The notes: generated by a model from the letters alone, not told the origin. A DNA stretch of 63,929 nt from Xanthobacteraceae bacterium (GCA_019745775.1 JAIESR010000090.1:1-63929); one strand, 5' to 3'. Positions 18,328-28,382 are shown, numbered from the stretch's first letter. Numbers and translations are program-made.

Positions 18328-18437
18328 TCTGCCAGGTAGCCTTGACCAGCAGCATCACGTGATTGGCTGGTCCCGCCGGACCGCAAAAAATCGGCGGTGC
18401 CGCACTATAGCGCGGCCCGCCTGTGGGCGACTACGCC

Positions 18438-19136
18438 TCACATTTCCTTGAAACGGTAGCCGACGCCGTAGAGTGTTTCGATCATGTCGAAGTCGTTGTC
18501 GGCCACCTTGAACTTCTTGCGCAGCCGCTTGATGTGGCTGTCGATGGTGCGGTCGTCGACATAGACCTGATCGTCGTAGGCGGCGTCCATCAGCGCGTTG
18601 CGGCTCTTCACCACGCCAGGCCGTGTCGCCAGCGCCTGCAGGATCAGGAACTCGGTGACCGTCAGCGTCACCGGGTCGTTCTTCCAGGTGCAGGTGTGGC
18701 GCTCCGGGTCCATGCGCAGGTGGCCGCGTTCGAGGGCGCGCGCATCGACTTCCTTCGGCGCGACGCCGTCTTTCGGCGTGGTCCGCCGCAGCACCGCCTT
18801 CACGCGCTCGACCAGCAAGCGCTGCGAGAACGGCTTGCGGATGAAGTCGTCGGCGCCCATCTTGAGGCCGAACAGCTCGTCGATCTCCTCATCCTTGGAG
18901 GTGAGGAAGATGACCGGCATGTCGGACTTCTGGCGGAGACGGCGCAGCGTCTCCATGCCGTCCATGCGCGGCATCTTGATATCGAGGATGGCGAGGTCGG
19001 GCGGCGACGTCTTGAAGCCGTCCAACGCCGACGCACCGTCCGTATAGGTCATGATGCGGTAGCCCTCGGCTTCAAGCGCGATGGACACCGACGTCAGGAT
19101 GTTGCGGTCGTCGTCGACAAGAGCGATTGTAGGCAT
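18438..19136 (-). CDS. chvI: Response regulator ChvI (OmpR family)
   Basis: 232 aa from the ATG at 19136; an in-frame extension upstream has no family match. The receiver domain has the acidic pocket DDD (8-10), phosphoacceptor Asp52 in [12 protein letters not shown] and the switch Thr-Ser-Lys (FLTSKDEE). The C-terminal winged helix includes [16 protein letters not shown] and [18 protein letters not shown], the OmpR recognition region. Partner of ChvG downstream. In rhizobia this pair controls exopolysaccharide, acid response and carbon genes. Confidence 0.96.
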   Translation of the reverse strand: MPTIALVDDDRNILTSVSIALEAEGYRIMTYTDGASALDGFKTSPPDLAILDIKMPRMDGMETLRRLRQKSDMPVIFLTSKDEEIDELFGLKMGADDFIRKPFSQRLLVERVKAVLRRTTPKDGVAPKEVDARALERGHLRMDPERHTCTWKNDPVTLTVTEFLILQALATRPGVVKSRNALMDAAYDDQVYVDDRTIDSHIKRLRKKFKVADNDFDMIETLYGVGYRFKEM

Positions 19137-19352
19137 GAGCCCCTGTTCTGTAGTGGTCGCCCCCAAGCGAATTGAGGCAGCCCGCAAAGCTGGGCCGAAA
19201 TGTGACTAATTCTCGGCAAAGCCGTGATTCGTCGATGCTTTCAAGGCTTTCTGAATCATACTTGGTACGACGGTGCAAGGCAAAACGGCCCCCGTCACGT
19301 CATGTTGCGACGTCTGACCGCGCGAAAAGTTCCGTTGGGAGGCTGAGGACGA

Positions 19353-20075
19353 ATGAAACCGACCCCCGATTTCGACCCGAAAACGGCGGCCAAGAAGCTC
19401 CTGCGGGAGGGCCGCAGCGGCGCGCTGGCGACGCTGATGCCGGGAACCGGCGACCCCTACTGTTCTTTGGTTAACGTCGCGACCGCCGCCGACGGGGCAC
19501 CGCTGCTGCTGATCTCCCGCCTCGCCGTGCACACCAAGAACGTGCTGGCCGACCCGCGGGTCTCCCTGATGATCGACGAACGCAAGGCCGGCGATCCTCT
19601 CCAGGGCGCCCGCGTCATGCTGATGGGGACGGCGGCGCCGACCGACGACGGTGATGTGCGGCGACGTTACCTCGAACGCCAGCCGGAGGCCGAGATGTTT
19701 GTCGGCTTCGCGGACTTCGCCTTCTACCGCCTCTCGCTCACCAGCGCGCATCTGGTCGCGGGCTTCGGACGCATCGTCGACCTCAAGCCGGCGGATATCC
19801 TGACGCTGGTCGACGATGCTGCCGAGCTCACCGCGGCCGAGCCCGATATCCTGGCGCATATGAATACCGATCACGCCGACACCTGTCGGCTCTATGCGAC
19901 CAAATTGCTCGGCGCCGACGACGGCGCCTGGCGTTGCGTCGGTTGCGACCCGGAAGGGCTCGAGCTGCAACTCGATCGCACGGCGCTGCGGCTACCGTTT
20001 CCGCAGCGCATCCGTTCGCCGGGTGTGCTGCGGCAAGTACTCAAGCAGCTTGCCGACCAGGCGCGCGCCGCCTGA
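19353..20075 (+). CDS. HugZ-like PNPOx-fold protein with DUF2470
   Basis: 240 aa. The N-terminal two thirds form a split-barrel flavin/heme-binding domain (GALATLMPGTGDPYCSLVNVATAADG, then HTKNVLADPRVSLMI). The C-terminal ~80 residues (AAEPDILAHMNTDHADTCRLYA) are the DUF2470 module. This arrangement is found in HugZ-type heme-degrading proteins and in uncharacterised pyridoxamine-phosphate-oxidase relatives. A heme- or flavin-linked role is possible; no heme uptake genes adjoin. It has GGGAGGCTGAGG before the ATG and is divergent from chvI. Confidence 0.85.
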   Translation: MKPTPDFDPKTAAKKLLREGRSGALATLMPGTGDPYCSLVNVATAADGAPLLLISRLAVHTKNVLADPRVSLMIDERKAGDPLQGARVMLMGTAAPTDDGDVRRRYLERQPEAEMFVGFADFAFYRLSLTSAHLVAGFGRIVDLKPADILTLVDDAAELTAAEPDILAHMNTDHADTCRLYATKLLGADDGAWRCVGCDPEGLELQLDRTALRLPFPQRIRSPGVLRQVLKQLADQARAA

Positions 20076-20201
20076 CAGAACGGCCGCGGCAACTTTGCTC
20101 GGCACCGTTCTGGCGCGAGCGCGCGTGTGTATTGTGTGTGCAGCGCAACAATCTTGGAATGCCATTCCGTCTTGGCAGGCGGCGATATCCGCACTATAGG
20201 T

Positions 20202-20218
20202 CGCCCGCCTCGCGGGCG
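20202..20218. other. GC-rich hairpin in the pckA leader region
   Basis: CGCCCGC-CTC-GCGGGCG (20202-20218) is a 7-bp perfect stem with a three-base loop, about 90 bases before pckA. It could terminate the HugZ-like gene, although no T-run follows, or it could belong to the pckA leader. The rest of the 233-base gap shows no gene. Confidence 0.35.
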
Positions 20219-20308
20219 GGCGCTATACTGGGGCTGGCCAAACCGTAGCAGCGGCGCGGGTGGGAATTCCGGCGACGGCCGGAATCCGGTGTATCTGGAG
20301 GTTTGTTC

Positions 20309-21928
20309 GTGCAGGAAACTGGTCTGAGGAACGGCGCATACGGCGCTGACAAATTCGGCTTCAAAAATTTGGCCGCGGTCCACTGGAATCTCGACGCGCC
20401 CATTCTCTACGAGCATGCGGTTGCGGCGCGCGAAGGCTACATCGTCCAAGGCGGGCCGTTCTGCGCCGAGACCGGACATCACACCGGCCGCTCGCCCAAG
20501 GACAAGCACACCGTCGTCGATGCGACCACCGAGAACGTCGTCTGGTGGGACGGCAACCGCAAGCAGAGCCAAGAGCATTTCGAGAACCTGCTGAAAGACT
20601 TCCAGGCCCACGTGGGTGGCAAGAAGCTGTTCGCGCAGGACCTCTACGGCGGCGCCGATCCGAAATACCGCATCAAGGTGCGCGTCTTCACCGAATACGC
20701 GTGGCACTCGCTGTTCATCCGTCAGCTCCTGATCCGTCCGGACCGTTCCGAGCTTGCCGCGTTCATCCCTGAAATGACGATCGTCGATCTGCCGTCGTTC
20801 AAGCCGGACGCCAAGCGTCACGGTGGCCGGGAAGGCTCCGACACGATGGTGGCGATCGATTTCACCCGTAAGATCGTGCTGATCTGCGGCTCGTCCTACG
20901 CCGGCGAGATGAAGAAGTCGGTGTTCACCGCGCTCAATTTCTATCTGCCGGCGCAGGGCGTGATGCCGATGCACTGCTCGGCGAATGTCGGCAAGGACGG
21001 CGACGTCGCGCTGTTCTTCGGTTTGTCCGGCACCGGCAAGACCACGCTGTCCGCCGATCCCAACCGCGTCCTCATCGGCGACGACGAGCATGGCTGGGGC
21101 CCGGACGGCGTGTTCAATTTCGAGGGCGGCTGCTACGCGAAGTGCATCAAGCTGTCGGAGGAAGCCGAGCCGGAGATCTACGCCGCGACCAACCGTTTCG
21201 GTGCGGTGCTGGAAAACGTCGTGTTCGACCCGGAGACGCGGGTCTGCGACTGGGACGACGATAGCAAGACCGAGAACACCCGCTCGGCCTATCCGATCGA
21301 GTTCATGCCGCTCGCGTCGAAGACCGGCCGCGCCGGTCAGCCGAAGAACATCATCTTCCTCGCCGCCGATGCCTACGGCGTGATGCCGCCAATCGCCAAG
21401 TTGACGCCGGCGCAGGCGATGTACCACTTCCTCTCGGGCTACACCGCGAAGGTCGCCGGCACCGAGAAGGGCCTGGTCGGCGTCGAGCCGGAATTTTCGA
21501 CCTGCTTCGCGGCGCCGTTCCTGCCGCGTCCGCCGCAGGAATACGGCAATCTGCTTCGTGAATTGATCGCCAAGTACAAGGTCGACTGCTGGCTGGTGAA
21601 CTCCGGCTGGACCGGCGGCGTGTACGGCGTCGGCCGGCGCATGCCGATCAAGGTGACGCGCGCGCTGGTCACCGGCGCGCTGGACGGCTCGCTCAAGAAC
21701 GCGAGCTATCGCACCGATCCGTATTTCGGCTTCTCGGTGCCGACCTCGGTGCCCGGTGTCGAGCCGCATTTGCTCTATCCGATGAAAACCTGGAAGGACA
21801 AAGCCGCGTTCGACGATACCGCGCGCAAGCTCGTCGGCATGTTCCAGAAGAACTTCGTTAAGTACGAGAAGCACGTCGATGCCGAGGTGCTCGCGGCGGC
21901 GCCCGAGGTTCGGCTCGCGGCCGAGTGA
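20309..21928 (+). CDS. pckA: Phosphoenolpyruvate carboxykinase (ATP)
   Basis: 539 aa from the GTG at 20309, six bases after CTGGAGG; a TTG at 20303 directly abuts the Shine-Dalgarno and is unlikely. It converts oxaloacetate to PEP, the entry to gluconeogenesis. The kinase-1a P-loop is [16 protein letters not shown], followed by the metal-binding IGDDEHGW, and the substrate region is [22 protein letters not shown]. Length and motifs are those of the ATP-dependent bacterial enzyme. In rhizobia pckA neighbours chvI and is under ChvG-ChvI control, which this layout supports. Confidence 0.98.
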   Translation: MQETGLRNGAYGADKFGFKNLAAVHWNLDAPILYEHAVAAREGYIVQGGPFCAETGHHTGRSPKDKHTVVDATTENVVWWDGNRKQSQEHFENLLKDFQAHVGGKKLFAQDLYGGADPKYRIKVRVFTEYAWHSLFIRQLLIRPDRSELAAFIPEMTIVDLPSFKPDAKRHGGREGSDTMVAIDFTRKIVLICGSSYAGEMKKSVFTALNFYLPAQGVMPMHCSANVGKDGDVALFFGLSGTGKTTLSADPNRVLIGDDEHGWGPDGVFNFEGGCYAKCIKLSEEAEPEIYAATNRFGAVLENVVFDPETRVCDWDDDSKTENTRSAYPIEFMPLASKTGRAGQPKNIIFLAADAYGVMPPIAKLTPAQAMYHFLSGYTAKVAGTEKGLVGVEPEFSTCFAAPFLPRPPQEYGNLLRELIAKYKVDCWLVNSGWTGGVYGVGRRMPIKVTRALVTGALDGSLKNASYRTDPYFGFSVPTSVPGVEPHLLYPMKTWKDKAAFDDTARKLVGMFQKNFVKYEKHVDAEVLAAAPEVRLAAE

Positions 21929-21952
21929 CCTCCGGCGAGCGTCCAGATTGCG

Positions 21953-21982
21953 AAAGGGCGGCCCTACGCGCGGCCGCCCTTT
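21953..21982 (+). terminator. Rho-independent terminator of pckA
   Basis: AAAGGGCGGCC (21953-21963) pairs perfectly with GGCCGCCCTTT (21972-21982) around an 8-base loop, followed by CTTGTT. It lies 25 bases after the pckA stop and ahead of the convergent LTXXQ-protein gene. Its A-rich left flank could let it serve both directions. Confidence 0.8.
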
Positions 21983-22008
21983 CTTGTTGGCGTTTCGCCG
22001 CACGTGCC

Positions 22009-23931
22009 TCAGCGGCTCGCCTGCCGGCGGACGCCGAGCTGGTTGAAGCGCGCCTTCTGCTCGTCGCTGAGCGAGCCGTAGAAGTCGACCAGCGCCGGCT
22101 GCACCACGTCGAGCGCCTGCAGCATGGCGTTGAGGCGGCCTTCCATCGCGGCGAGCCGTCCGGGCGGCGTCAGCGTCTCCTCGGTCGGGCAGCTAGCTGC
22201 GAGCATTTCGGCGCTCTTGGCGGTGGCGGCGTCCAGGTTCTCCAACGCCTGGCGCTGCTCAGGGGAGAGCCGCAGCGCCTTCTCGATCGCCCCGACCGGC
22301 GTATTGCTGGTCTTGGTGATTGTCTGGCTACAGACCTGGGACAGGTCGCCTTTGCGCGCCGTGGCCTGCGCCGCGCCGGGGTTCGGCTCGATCGCGTCGA
22401 AGCGCGCTCTCTGCTCATCGCTGAGTGATGCGTAGAAGCGTTCGAGGGCCGGGCGGACGATCTGCACCGCCTCGCGCATCGCCTCGAGCCGCTGACGCAT
22501 CGCCGCCATGCGTCCGGCCGGCGTGCTCGGCAGATCGTCGGGGCAGGCCGAGCGCAGGACGTCGATGGCGCGGGAGGCCGCTCCGGCAAGCTCGTTGAGC
22601 GCGGCCCGCTGCTCGTCGTTGGGGTTGACGACCTGGACGATCCGCTCGATCGGCCAGTCGGTCAGCCCGGATGTCTCGCCGGTGCATATCTGCGCCGCGC
22701 CGGCGGCCGGGGGCCGCGCTGCCGTGCGCGGACCGCCGCTGCCGCTGCGAGCGCCGGTCGTGCGCGGGGGGCCATTGCCGCTGCTCGCGTAACCGCCACC
22801 CGCGTACCATTGATCGTAGGCGGGTCCGCCGACCGCGTAATAGCCGAAGAAGCCTTCGTAGACGTCGTCATAGGCGTACGGCCAGAACGCGTCATAGGCA
22901 TGCGGCCAGAAGGTGTAATCGACGAAGTCGGCATAGGCGTAAGGCCAGAACACCGGACCGAGCCAGCCGATGACGTGGATGTGGCGATGGCGCCAGCGCC
23001 GCCGGTCGTGCCGATCGCGCGCGCCGTCCCGGAAGCGGTCGGCGTAGCGGCCGCCGAACGTGGCCTGCGCCAGCGCGCGCTCCGACTGATTGCGAGCCTT
23101 GCGATCGGCGAAGGCGCGATTGCGCAACACCAGATCACGATCGCCCTTGCCGCGGCGCACCAGAGCGTCGCGGACGCGCTCGCGGCGGTCGCGAGCCTCC
23201 TGGCGCTCCTCGCGACGTTCCTGACGCGCGTCCTTGCGCTCCTCGCGACGATTGTCTCGTACCTTGTCGATCGCCTCCTTGCGCTCGATCGCGCGTTGCT
23301 TGCGATCTTCCACCGCACGCTGCTTGCGCTCGATCCTTTCCTGGCGGCGCTCGGCTGCCCGCTCGCGCGCATTCTCGCGCCCGATCAGCTTGGACTTGCC
23401 GCCGGACTGCTGGCGAAGCTCGCGGCGCTCGGCCGCCCGGCTGCCGGCCTTGCCGCGTTCGCCCGCGATTCCCTGCCGCGGGACGACGCCCCTGCGCAGG
23501 TCGCCCTTCGGCCTGCCGTCACGCGGTCCTGCCAGGCGTGGCGAAACGCGCTGGCTCGGTGCTACCTGCCGGGGCGACATCTGCCTTGGCGACATCTGCT
23601 GCCGCGGGCCGGCCTGGAATTGGCGCGGCGCCGTCTGGAGTTGCCGCGGCGTCGCCTGGAATTGCCGCGGCGCCTGACGCTGCACGGGCGCAACCTGGCG
23701 CATCTGCGGCGCCGGACGCATCATCGGCGCGGACGGCCGCGCCATTGGCGGCGGTGCCGAGCGCATCGCCGGTGGGGGCGCACTGCGTTGCACCGGTGCG
23801 GGGGCTCCGCCTCCGCCACCACCACCTCCTCCTCCTCTACCTTTGCCCTGACCTTGCGCGTCAACGCCATGGGTCAGCGCAATCGCAATCGCAATCGAAG
23901 TCGCCGCGACGCGAAAGCCAGCTTGGAACAT
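22009..23931 (-). CDS. Mosaic secreted protein with two LTXXQ/Spy-like domains
   Basis: 640 aa from the ATG at 23931, preceded by GTGGAG. In order: signal peptide (RVAATSIAIAIALTHGVDAQ); a run of ten glycines; a Pro/Gln/Arg/Met-rich stretch with repeats such as QMSPRQ; about 170 residues dominated by Arg, Glu, Lys and Gln (ERRQERIERKQRAVEDRKQRA), probably helical; an aromatic patch with repeated FWPYAY/FWPHAY; then two related helical domains ending LSDEQRARFDAI and LSDEQKARFNQL, each with a conserved Cys (RSACP, AASCP). The last two match the LTXXQ family (Spy/CpxP-like periplasmic chaperones). The N-terminal two thirds are low-complexity and strongly basic. A role in envelope protein or polymer binding is inference. 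Confidence 0.8.
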   Translation of the reverse strand: MFQAGFRVAATSIAIAIALTHGVDAQGQGKGRGGGGGGGGGGAPAPVQRSAPPPAMRSAPPPMARPSAPMMRPAPQMRQVAPVQRQAPRQFQATPRQLQTAPRQFQAGPRQQMSPRQMSPRQVAPSQRVSPRLAGPRDGRPKGDLRRGVVPRQGIAGERGKAGSRAAERRELRQQSGGKSKLIGRENARERAAERRQERIERKQRAVEDRKQRAIERKEAIDKVRDNRREERKDARQERREERQEARDRRERVRDALVRRGKGDRDLVLRNRAFADRKARNQSERALAQATFGGRYADRFRDGARDRHDRRRWRHRHIHVIGWLGPVFWPYAYADFVDYTFWPHAYDAFWPYAYDDVYEGFFGYYAVGGPAYDQWYAGGGYASSGNGPPRTTGARSGSGGPRTAARPPAAGAAQICTGETSGLTDWPIERIVQVVNPNDEQRAALNELAGAASRAIDVLRSACPDDLPSTPAGRMAAMRQRLEAMREAVQIVRPALERFYASLSDEQRARFDAIEPNPGAAQATARKGDLSQVCSQTITKTSNTPVGAIEKALRLSPEQRQALENLDAATAKSAEMLAASCPTEETLTPPGRLAAMEGRLNAMLQALDVVQPALVDFYGSLSDEQKARFNQLGVRRQASR

Positions 23932-24155
23932 TGCGAACTCCACTTCGGTCCTGTTAAATCGCCCCTTGTCATCGTTGTTCAACGCGGAAGCGTGCTGAAT
24001 CGTTCGACCACTGGTGCGGCGAACGCATCGCTCGCGACCGAAATATGCACTGTCGCGCATCCTGTCGGCGGTTGCGGGATGGCTCGCGACGCAATAGCGC
24101 AGGCCATCAAGAAATTGCCGGATACTTCAACGTTCGTTCATCTTGGTCAGTTGCA

Positions 24156-25241
24156 ATGCAGGTGCTTGTCGTCGGTGCGGGTGTCGTCGGGCTGGGAATC
24201 GCGCGTGCGGTCGCGCGCGCCGGACACGAGGTGATCGTCGCGGAAGCGGAGTCCGGCATCGGCACCGTCACATCGTCGCGTCATAGCGAAGTGATCCATG
24301 CGGGCCTCTACTATCCGACCGACTCGTTGCGCGCCCGTCACTGCCCGCGCAGTCGGCGCATGCTCTATGCGTACTGCGCTACCCGCGGCGTCCCCCACCG
24401 CAAGACTGGCAAGCTCGTGGTGGCGACGAACGACGTCGAATTGAACAAGCTCGGCGAGATCTACAAGCAAGCGCAGATCAACGGTTGCGAGAACCTCGCG
24501 CTGATCGATGTGGCGGCGGTAAAGAAGCTCGAGCCGGAGGTATTTTGCGTCGGCGCGATGAACTCGCCGGAGACCGGCATCATCGACAGTCATCGCTACA
24601 TGCTGGCGCTGCACGGGGAGATCGAGGATCACGGCGGCGCTGTCGCGCTCAACACCCGCATTGAGCGGCTGGTGAAGACACCGGCCGGATGGGAAGTGCA
24701 CTTCGGCGCCGGCGAGACCATCGTTGTCGACGCCGTCATCAACGCCGCCGGGCTCGGCGCGCAGAAACTCGCCCGCGCCACCGAAGGCTATCCGCAGGAG
24801 CGGGTGCCCAAGCTCGCGCTCGCGAAGGGCAATTACTTCGCCTATACAGGGCGGCCGGTGTTCAAGCGGCTGATTTACCCGACACCGGTGCCGGGCGGTC
24901 TTGGCACCCATGTCGTGCTCGATCTGGCCGGCCGCATGCGCTTCGGTCCCGACGTCGAATGGATCGAGCGCGAGAATTACGACGTCGATCCGCGCCGCGG
25001 GGACGTTTTCTATGCGAGCATCCGCAAGTATTGGCCGGGGCTGCCCGACAACTCGCTGGTCCCGGACTATGCCGGCATCCGTCCGAAGATCAGCGGCCCG
25101 GGCGAGCCGGCGCGCGACTTCATCATCGACACGCCGAAGGACCACGGCGTGGCGCGGCTGGTGATGCTGTTCGGGATCGAGTCGCCGGGCCTGACGGCGT
25201 CGCTGTCGATCGGGGAAGAGGTGGCGGGCGCGCTGGACTAG
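24156..25241 (+). CDS. FAD-dependent oxidoreductase, L-2-hydroxyglutarate dehydrogenase-like
   Basis: 361 aa from the ATG at 24156, where the N-terminal FAD fold begins at once (MQVLVVGAGVVGLGIARAVARAGHEV). The SSRHSEVIHAGLYYP segment is the signature of the LhgO/YgaF branch of the DAO superfamily, and DAVINAAGLGAQ and GIRPKISGPGEPARDF follow. Members oxidise 2-hydroxyglutarate or related 2-hydroxy acids and pass electrons to a quinone or other acceptor. It is a single gene divergent from the LTXXQ-protein gene, with 224 bases between starts and no other feature seen there. Confidence 0.88.
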   Translation: MQVLVVGAGVVGLGIARAVARAGHEVIVAEAESGIGTVTSSRHSEVIHAGLYYPTDSLRARHCPRSRRMLYAYCATRGVPHRKTGKLVVATNDVELNKLGEIYKQAQINGCENLALIDVAAVKKLEPEVFCVGAMNSPETGIIDSHRYMLALHGEIEDHGGAVALNTRIERLVKTPAGWEVHFGAGETIVVDAVINAAGLGAQKLARATEGYPQERVPKLALAKGNYFAYTGRPVFKRLIYPTPVPGGLGTHVVLDLAGRMRFGPDVEWIERENYDVDPRRGDVFYASIRKYWPGLPDNSLVPDYAGIRPKISGPGEPARDFIIDTPKDHGVARLVMLFGIESPGLTASLSIGEEVAGALD

Positions 25242-25271
25242 GCTCGCCGCGGCGGGCGTTCTTACGTCATT

Positions 25272-25290
25272 CTTACAGGGCTGCTGTAAG
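25272..25290 (+). terminator. Weak hairpin terminator after the FAD oxidoreductase
   Basis: CTTACAG (25272-25278) and CTGTAAG (25284-25290) pair around GGCTG and are followed by GTTTTG. It lies 31 bases after the stop. The remaining gap to 25477 is clearly A/T-rich, with a small GACCC/GGGTC hairpin (25375-25388) and no gene. Confidence 0.4.
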
Positions 25291-25477
25291 GTTTTGACCC
25301 GTAATTTTCTATTTATTTTCAATGATTTGACTCTCTAAACCGGCAAACTTACAGCTCTTACCACTATTTCACCGGACCCCTGAGGGTCGACCTCACGGCC
25401 GGCGCTTTTTGAATATAATCATAGAAATATAGTCCGGTCAAGACCCCATCGCTTTGCCCTGCATGTAAAAGTCCACT

Positions 25478-26263
25478 CTACGGCGCAGACCTGACCCCGC
25501 GGAGGCCGGCCCGTTCTATTGCGCGAGCAACGTCCCCGTTGCGCTTTACTTCACGGACAAACTGATTGACGGCGTCCAGAGCGTCAGCCCTTTCCTTTGG
25601 GACGGCTATCGACATATGGACGACATTAAAGCGCCCTTCGAGCACCGAAGCGCCCGAAAGGTCGGTGGCAATACGATGCGCGAGATGCGCGTTCTCTCCG
25701 TATACGTCCGCGCGCCCCGTCACCAGGGCTTCTCGTGCGGGTCCGAGGCCGCCCGGCACGCGTACGATCTCGGCGTACTTCAGGGTACGGGTCAGGAAAG
25801 CGTCCGGCGCTGAACCTTGGGCGACGGCGACCTTGATCCCGGCACGATCTACGTCCTCGGCCTTTTTCAACGGTGAACCGGGCCGGGCAACGTAGCTGTT
25901 GTCGACCTCCATGAAGACTTCACTGAATGCGAGGTGCTCCGCGCGAGAGGGGTCGCGAGCCGCCAAGCCGATGTCCCATTCGCCCTTGCCGAGACTCTGG
26001 TTATAGCGCGCGGGGTTTTCGTAAGGGATGAGTCGGACAGTTACTCCGAACCTTGCACCCAGGGCTCGGGCAAGCTCTACGGAGACCCCACCGAGTTCAC
26101 CGTTTGTCAGTCTCGTGACAAGGACGGGATTGGACGCAATGAGAGCGGCGCGCAGCTCACCCGACGGTGCGAGACGTCGCGCGGCACCGGTGTCTCCCTG
26201 TGCGAAAGCAAGACACGTGCACGCGATGGACGCGAGGATCAGGGCGACGCAATGTCGGCGCAT
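25478..26263 (-). CDS. Family 3 (amino-acid type) extracellular solute-binding protein
   Basis: 261 aa with signal peptide (RRHCVALILASIACTCLAFAQ). Mature features of SBP_bac_3: LAPSGELRAALIASNPV, GGVSVELARALGARFGV, the ligand-pocket region YNQSLGKGEWDIGLAARDP and GIKVAVAQGSAPDAFLTRTL. Such proteins feed polar amino-acid ABC transporters or act as sensors for them. No permease or ATPase gene is adjacent. It is divergent from a CadC-like regulator (141 bp between starts), so the pair may form a sensing unit; that is inference. The coding sequence is less GC-biased than the core genes. Confidence 0.88.
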   Translation of the reverse strand: MRRHCVALILASIACTCLAFAQGDTGAARRLAPSGELRAALIASNPVLVTRLTNGELGGVSVELARALGARFGVTVRLIPYENPARYNQSLGKGEWDIGLAARDPSRAEHLAFSEVFMEVDNSYVARPGSPLKKAEDVDRAGIKVAVAQGSAPDAFLTRTLKYAEIVRVPGGLGPAREALVTGRADVYGENAHLAHRIATDLSGASVLEGRFNVVHMSIAVPKERADALDAVNQFVREVKRNGDVARAIERAGLRGVRSAP

Positions 26264-26404
26264 GATTTTCCCTCTCTCTGCTTACGCGCTTACGACAGTC
26301 GGTCCGCGTGCACCGCTGGCATCGTTCAGAGCGCGCTTGGCACTGGCACTGGAAACCGAACCCGATTATCCTTGCCAAGTCGTCACTTCGCCGGACGGCC
26401 TCGA

Positions 26405-28213
26405 ATGAACACCTTTTCTGACCCTCGGGTCCTGAAAGACGGCGGAAAAACCGCTGAAATTGCGTTGAACTCTGGCCAGCGGGCCGCGGCAGTGGCTCAT
26501 CCGGCCATGCCGGGCCCAGGCAGGCTTGGATTTGACCGGTACGTCCTTGATCTGGAGCGTGGTTGTCTCTTGGCTGGCGACGAAGAAGTTTCGCTCCGGC
26601 CCAAGACCTTCGAAGTCTTGCGGTATCTTGTAGGCAATGCGGGCCGCCTTGTTTCCAAGGGCGAATTGATTCACGCAATTTGGCCTACGGTAACGGTCAC
26701 TGACGATTCGCTTTTTCAATGCATTGCTGAACTTCGTCGGGCCTTGCAAGATAATGACCAACGGCTCATCAGAACCGTGCAGCGGCGCGGCTATCGATTC
26801 GAAGGCGCGGTCCAGTACTCAGAAGTCGCCGCGCCTGGGCACACTGATGGTGTATCCGTTGATGGGAAGGCTGGGTGGACTGCATTTCAGTACGGCCGTG
26901 GCGACCATCGCACTATCCTAGTTGCTGCGGCTTGTGTCCTGGCAATCATATTCGCGGGGTTTTTCGCAGGTCGTCGGCTTCCAGATGACCGCTTCGCGCC
27001 AACGACGTCTGTCTCTCTTGTTGTGCTGCCATTTAGGAGTGTTGGCGGCGATCTCGATCAAGGACATTTCGCCGTTGGTATAGCTATGGACCTGACGACG
27101 GATTTATCGCGGATTCCCGGTACGACGGTAATTGCGCCCGCGACTGCGCAGACGTTCAAGGGCAATCAGCTCGACCCGAGGCAGGTGGCACGTGAGTTGA
27201 ATGTGCGGTATCTGCTCGACGGCAGTGTACAGCGAACCGACAATGAAGTTCGGATCAATGTACAGTTAAAGGATGCTGCTACCGGGGCCCATCTCTGGGC
27301 AGAGCGCTTCACGCGAGGGCGTGACCAACTTGCCGGCTGGCAGGACGAAGTGGTCGGCCGAATTGCCAGCGCCCTGAATCTTCGGTTGCCCAGGCTCGAG
27401 AATGAAAGGGCATTGCGTGAGCGGCGCGGCAACGCGGACGCATACGATCTCGCTACACGTGGTTGGGCGCTGATCTATACCGCAAAAAAGGCGGAACATT
27501 ACGAGACGGCGCTGGCTCTGTTCCGTGAGGCCTTGGCACGTGACCCGAGCGCAATGAGTGCAATGGCTGGTGTCGCGTGGTCCTCGGGAATTTCATTGCT
27601 GAACGGCTGGAGCGCCTCACCTGCGGAAGACACAAGGATCGCCAAAGCGGCCATCGCCGAACTGCTGGCGGTGGATCCCCATCACGTCGTTGCTCATCAT
27701 TCGCGCGGGTTCCTGCTACGCCTTCAGCAACGCACCTCGGCCGCTCACGACACCTTTCAGACGGTGGTGTCGATCAACCCGAACTTTGCGCCAGGACACG
27801 CCCAGCTTGGCTTGACGGCTATAGAACTCGGGCGGCCCGACGAAGCGATCCCCTCAATCGAACGGGCGATCAGGCTGAGCCCCCGCGATCCCAATCTTGA
27901 GCATTGGTTCGGCTTTATCGGTATGGCCGAGTTCCATCGAGGCAACTTGACAGCCGCGGTTTCACGGATGGCGCGCGCGATCAATGGCGAGACGAGTACT
28001 CCCACCGCCCTTCAGCACGCATACTACGTCAGCGCACTTGCGCTCGCTGGGCGCGCAGCGGAGGCAGAGGCGGCATTGACTGAGTTTCTCCGACAGAAGC
28101 CGGGAGCGAGCATTCCGAATTTGCGGAAAGCAGCGCGTTCGAAGGACCCGAACTTCTCTGCGCAACAAGAGCGGCTTTATGAAGGTCTTCGGGCGGCTGG
28201 CCTGCCCGAATAG
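26405..28213 (+). CDS. CadC-like membrane regulator with winged helix and TPRs
   Basis: 602 aa from the ATG at 26405; the frame is open further upstream but overlaps the divergent gene. Residues about 35-140 form an OmpR-type winged helix (LDLERGCLLAGDEEVSLRPKTFEVLRYLV, DDSLFQCIAELRRAL, RTVQRRGYRFEG). One transmembrane helix follows (ILVAAACVLAIIFAGFFAG). Next comes a TolB-like domain typical of these regulators (VSLVVLPFRSVGGD, RYLLDGSVQRTDNEVRINVQLKDA), and finally TPR repeats from about residue 370 (ALFREALARDPSAMSA, INPNFAPGHAQLGLTAIELG). It has no phosphoacceptor, so it is a one-component membrane regulator. The target is likely local. Codon use is more A/T-tolerant than in neighbouring genes. 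Confidence 0.88.
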   Translation: MNTFSDPRVLKDGGKTAEIALNSGQRAAAVAHPAMPGPGRLGFDRYVLDLERGCLLAGDEEVSLRPKTFEVLRYLVGNAGRLVSKGELIHAIWPTVTVTDDSLFQCIAELRRALQDNDQRLIRTVQRRGYRFEGAVQYSEVAAPGHTDGVSVDGKAGWTAFQYGRGDHRTILVAAACVLAIIFAGFFAGRRLPDDRFAPTTSVSLVVLPFRSVGGDLDQGHFAVGIAMDLTTDLSRIPGTTVIAPATAQTFKGNQLDPRQVARELNVRYLLDGSVQRTDNEVRINVQLKDAATGAHLWAERFTRGRDQLAGWQDEVVGRIASALNLRLPRLENERALRERRGNADAYDLATRGWALIYTAKKAEHYETALALFREALARDPSAMSAMAGVAWSSGISLLNGWSASPAEDTRIAKAAIAELLAVDPHHVVAHHSRGFLLRLQQRTSAAHDTFQTVVSINPNFAPGHAQLGLTAIELGRPDEAIPSIERAIRLSPRDPNLEHWFGFIGMAEFHRGNLTAAVSRMARAINGETSTPTALQHAYYVSALALAGRAAEAEAALTEFLRQKPGASIPNLRKAARSKDPNFSAQQERLYEGLRAAGLPE

Positions 28214-28382
28214 AGGGAATCTTTTGTGGTGATCGAGGACAGACGGTCAATCAGCCTTTGAAGGGGCGCGGGAGTTAAGCCGAATACTTCTGCATGGGGT
28301 CAGCACAAAAGCGGAAGGCGAGCAGGTCTCGCCGCGTTCGCGCAGATGGCCCACAGCGCGCGTTGCTGGTTACCCGCCCCGG

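Noticed and set aside
19892-22003. 703-residue minus-strand frame opposite pckA
   Set aside because: pckA is intact with all catalytic motifs; the antisense frame has no family features.
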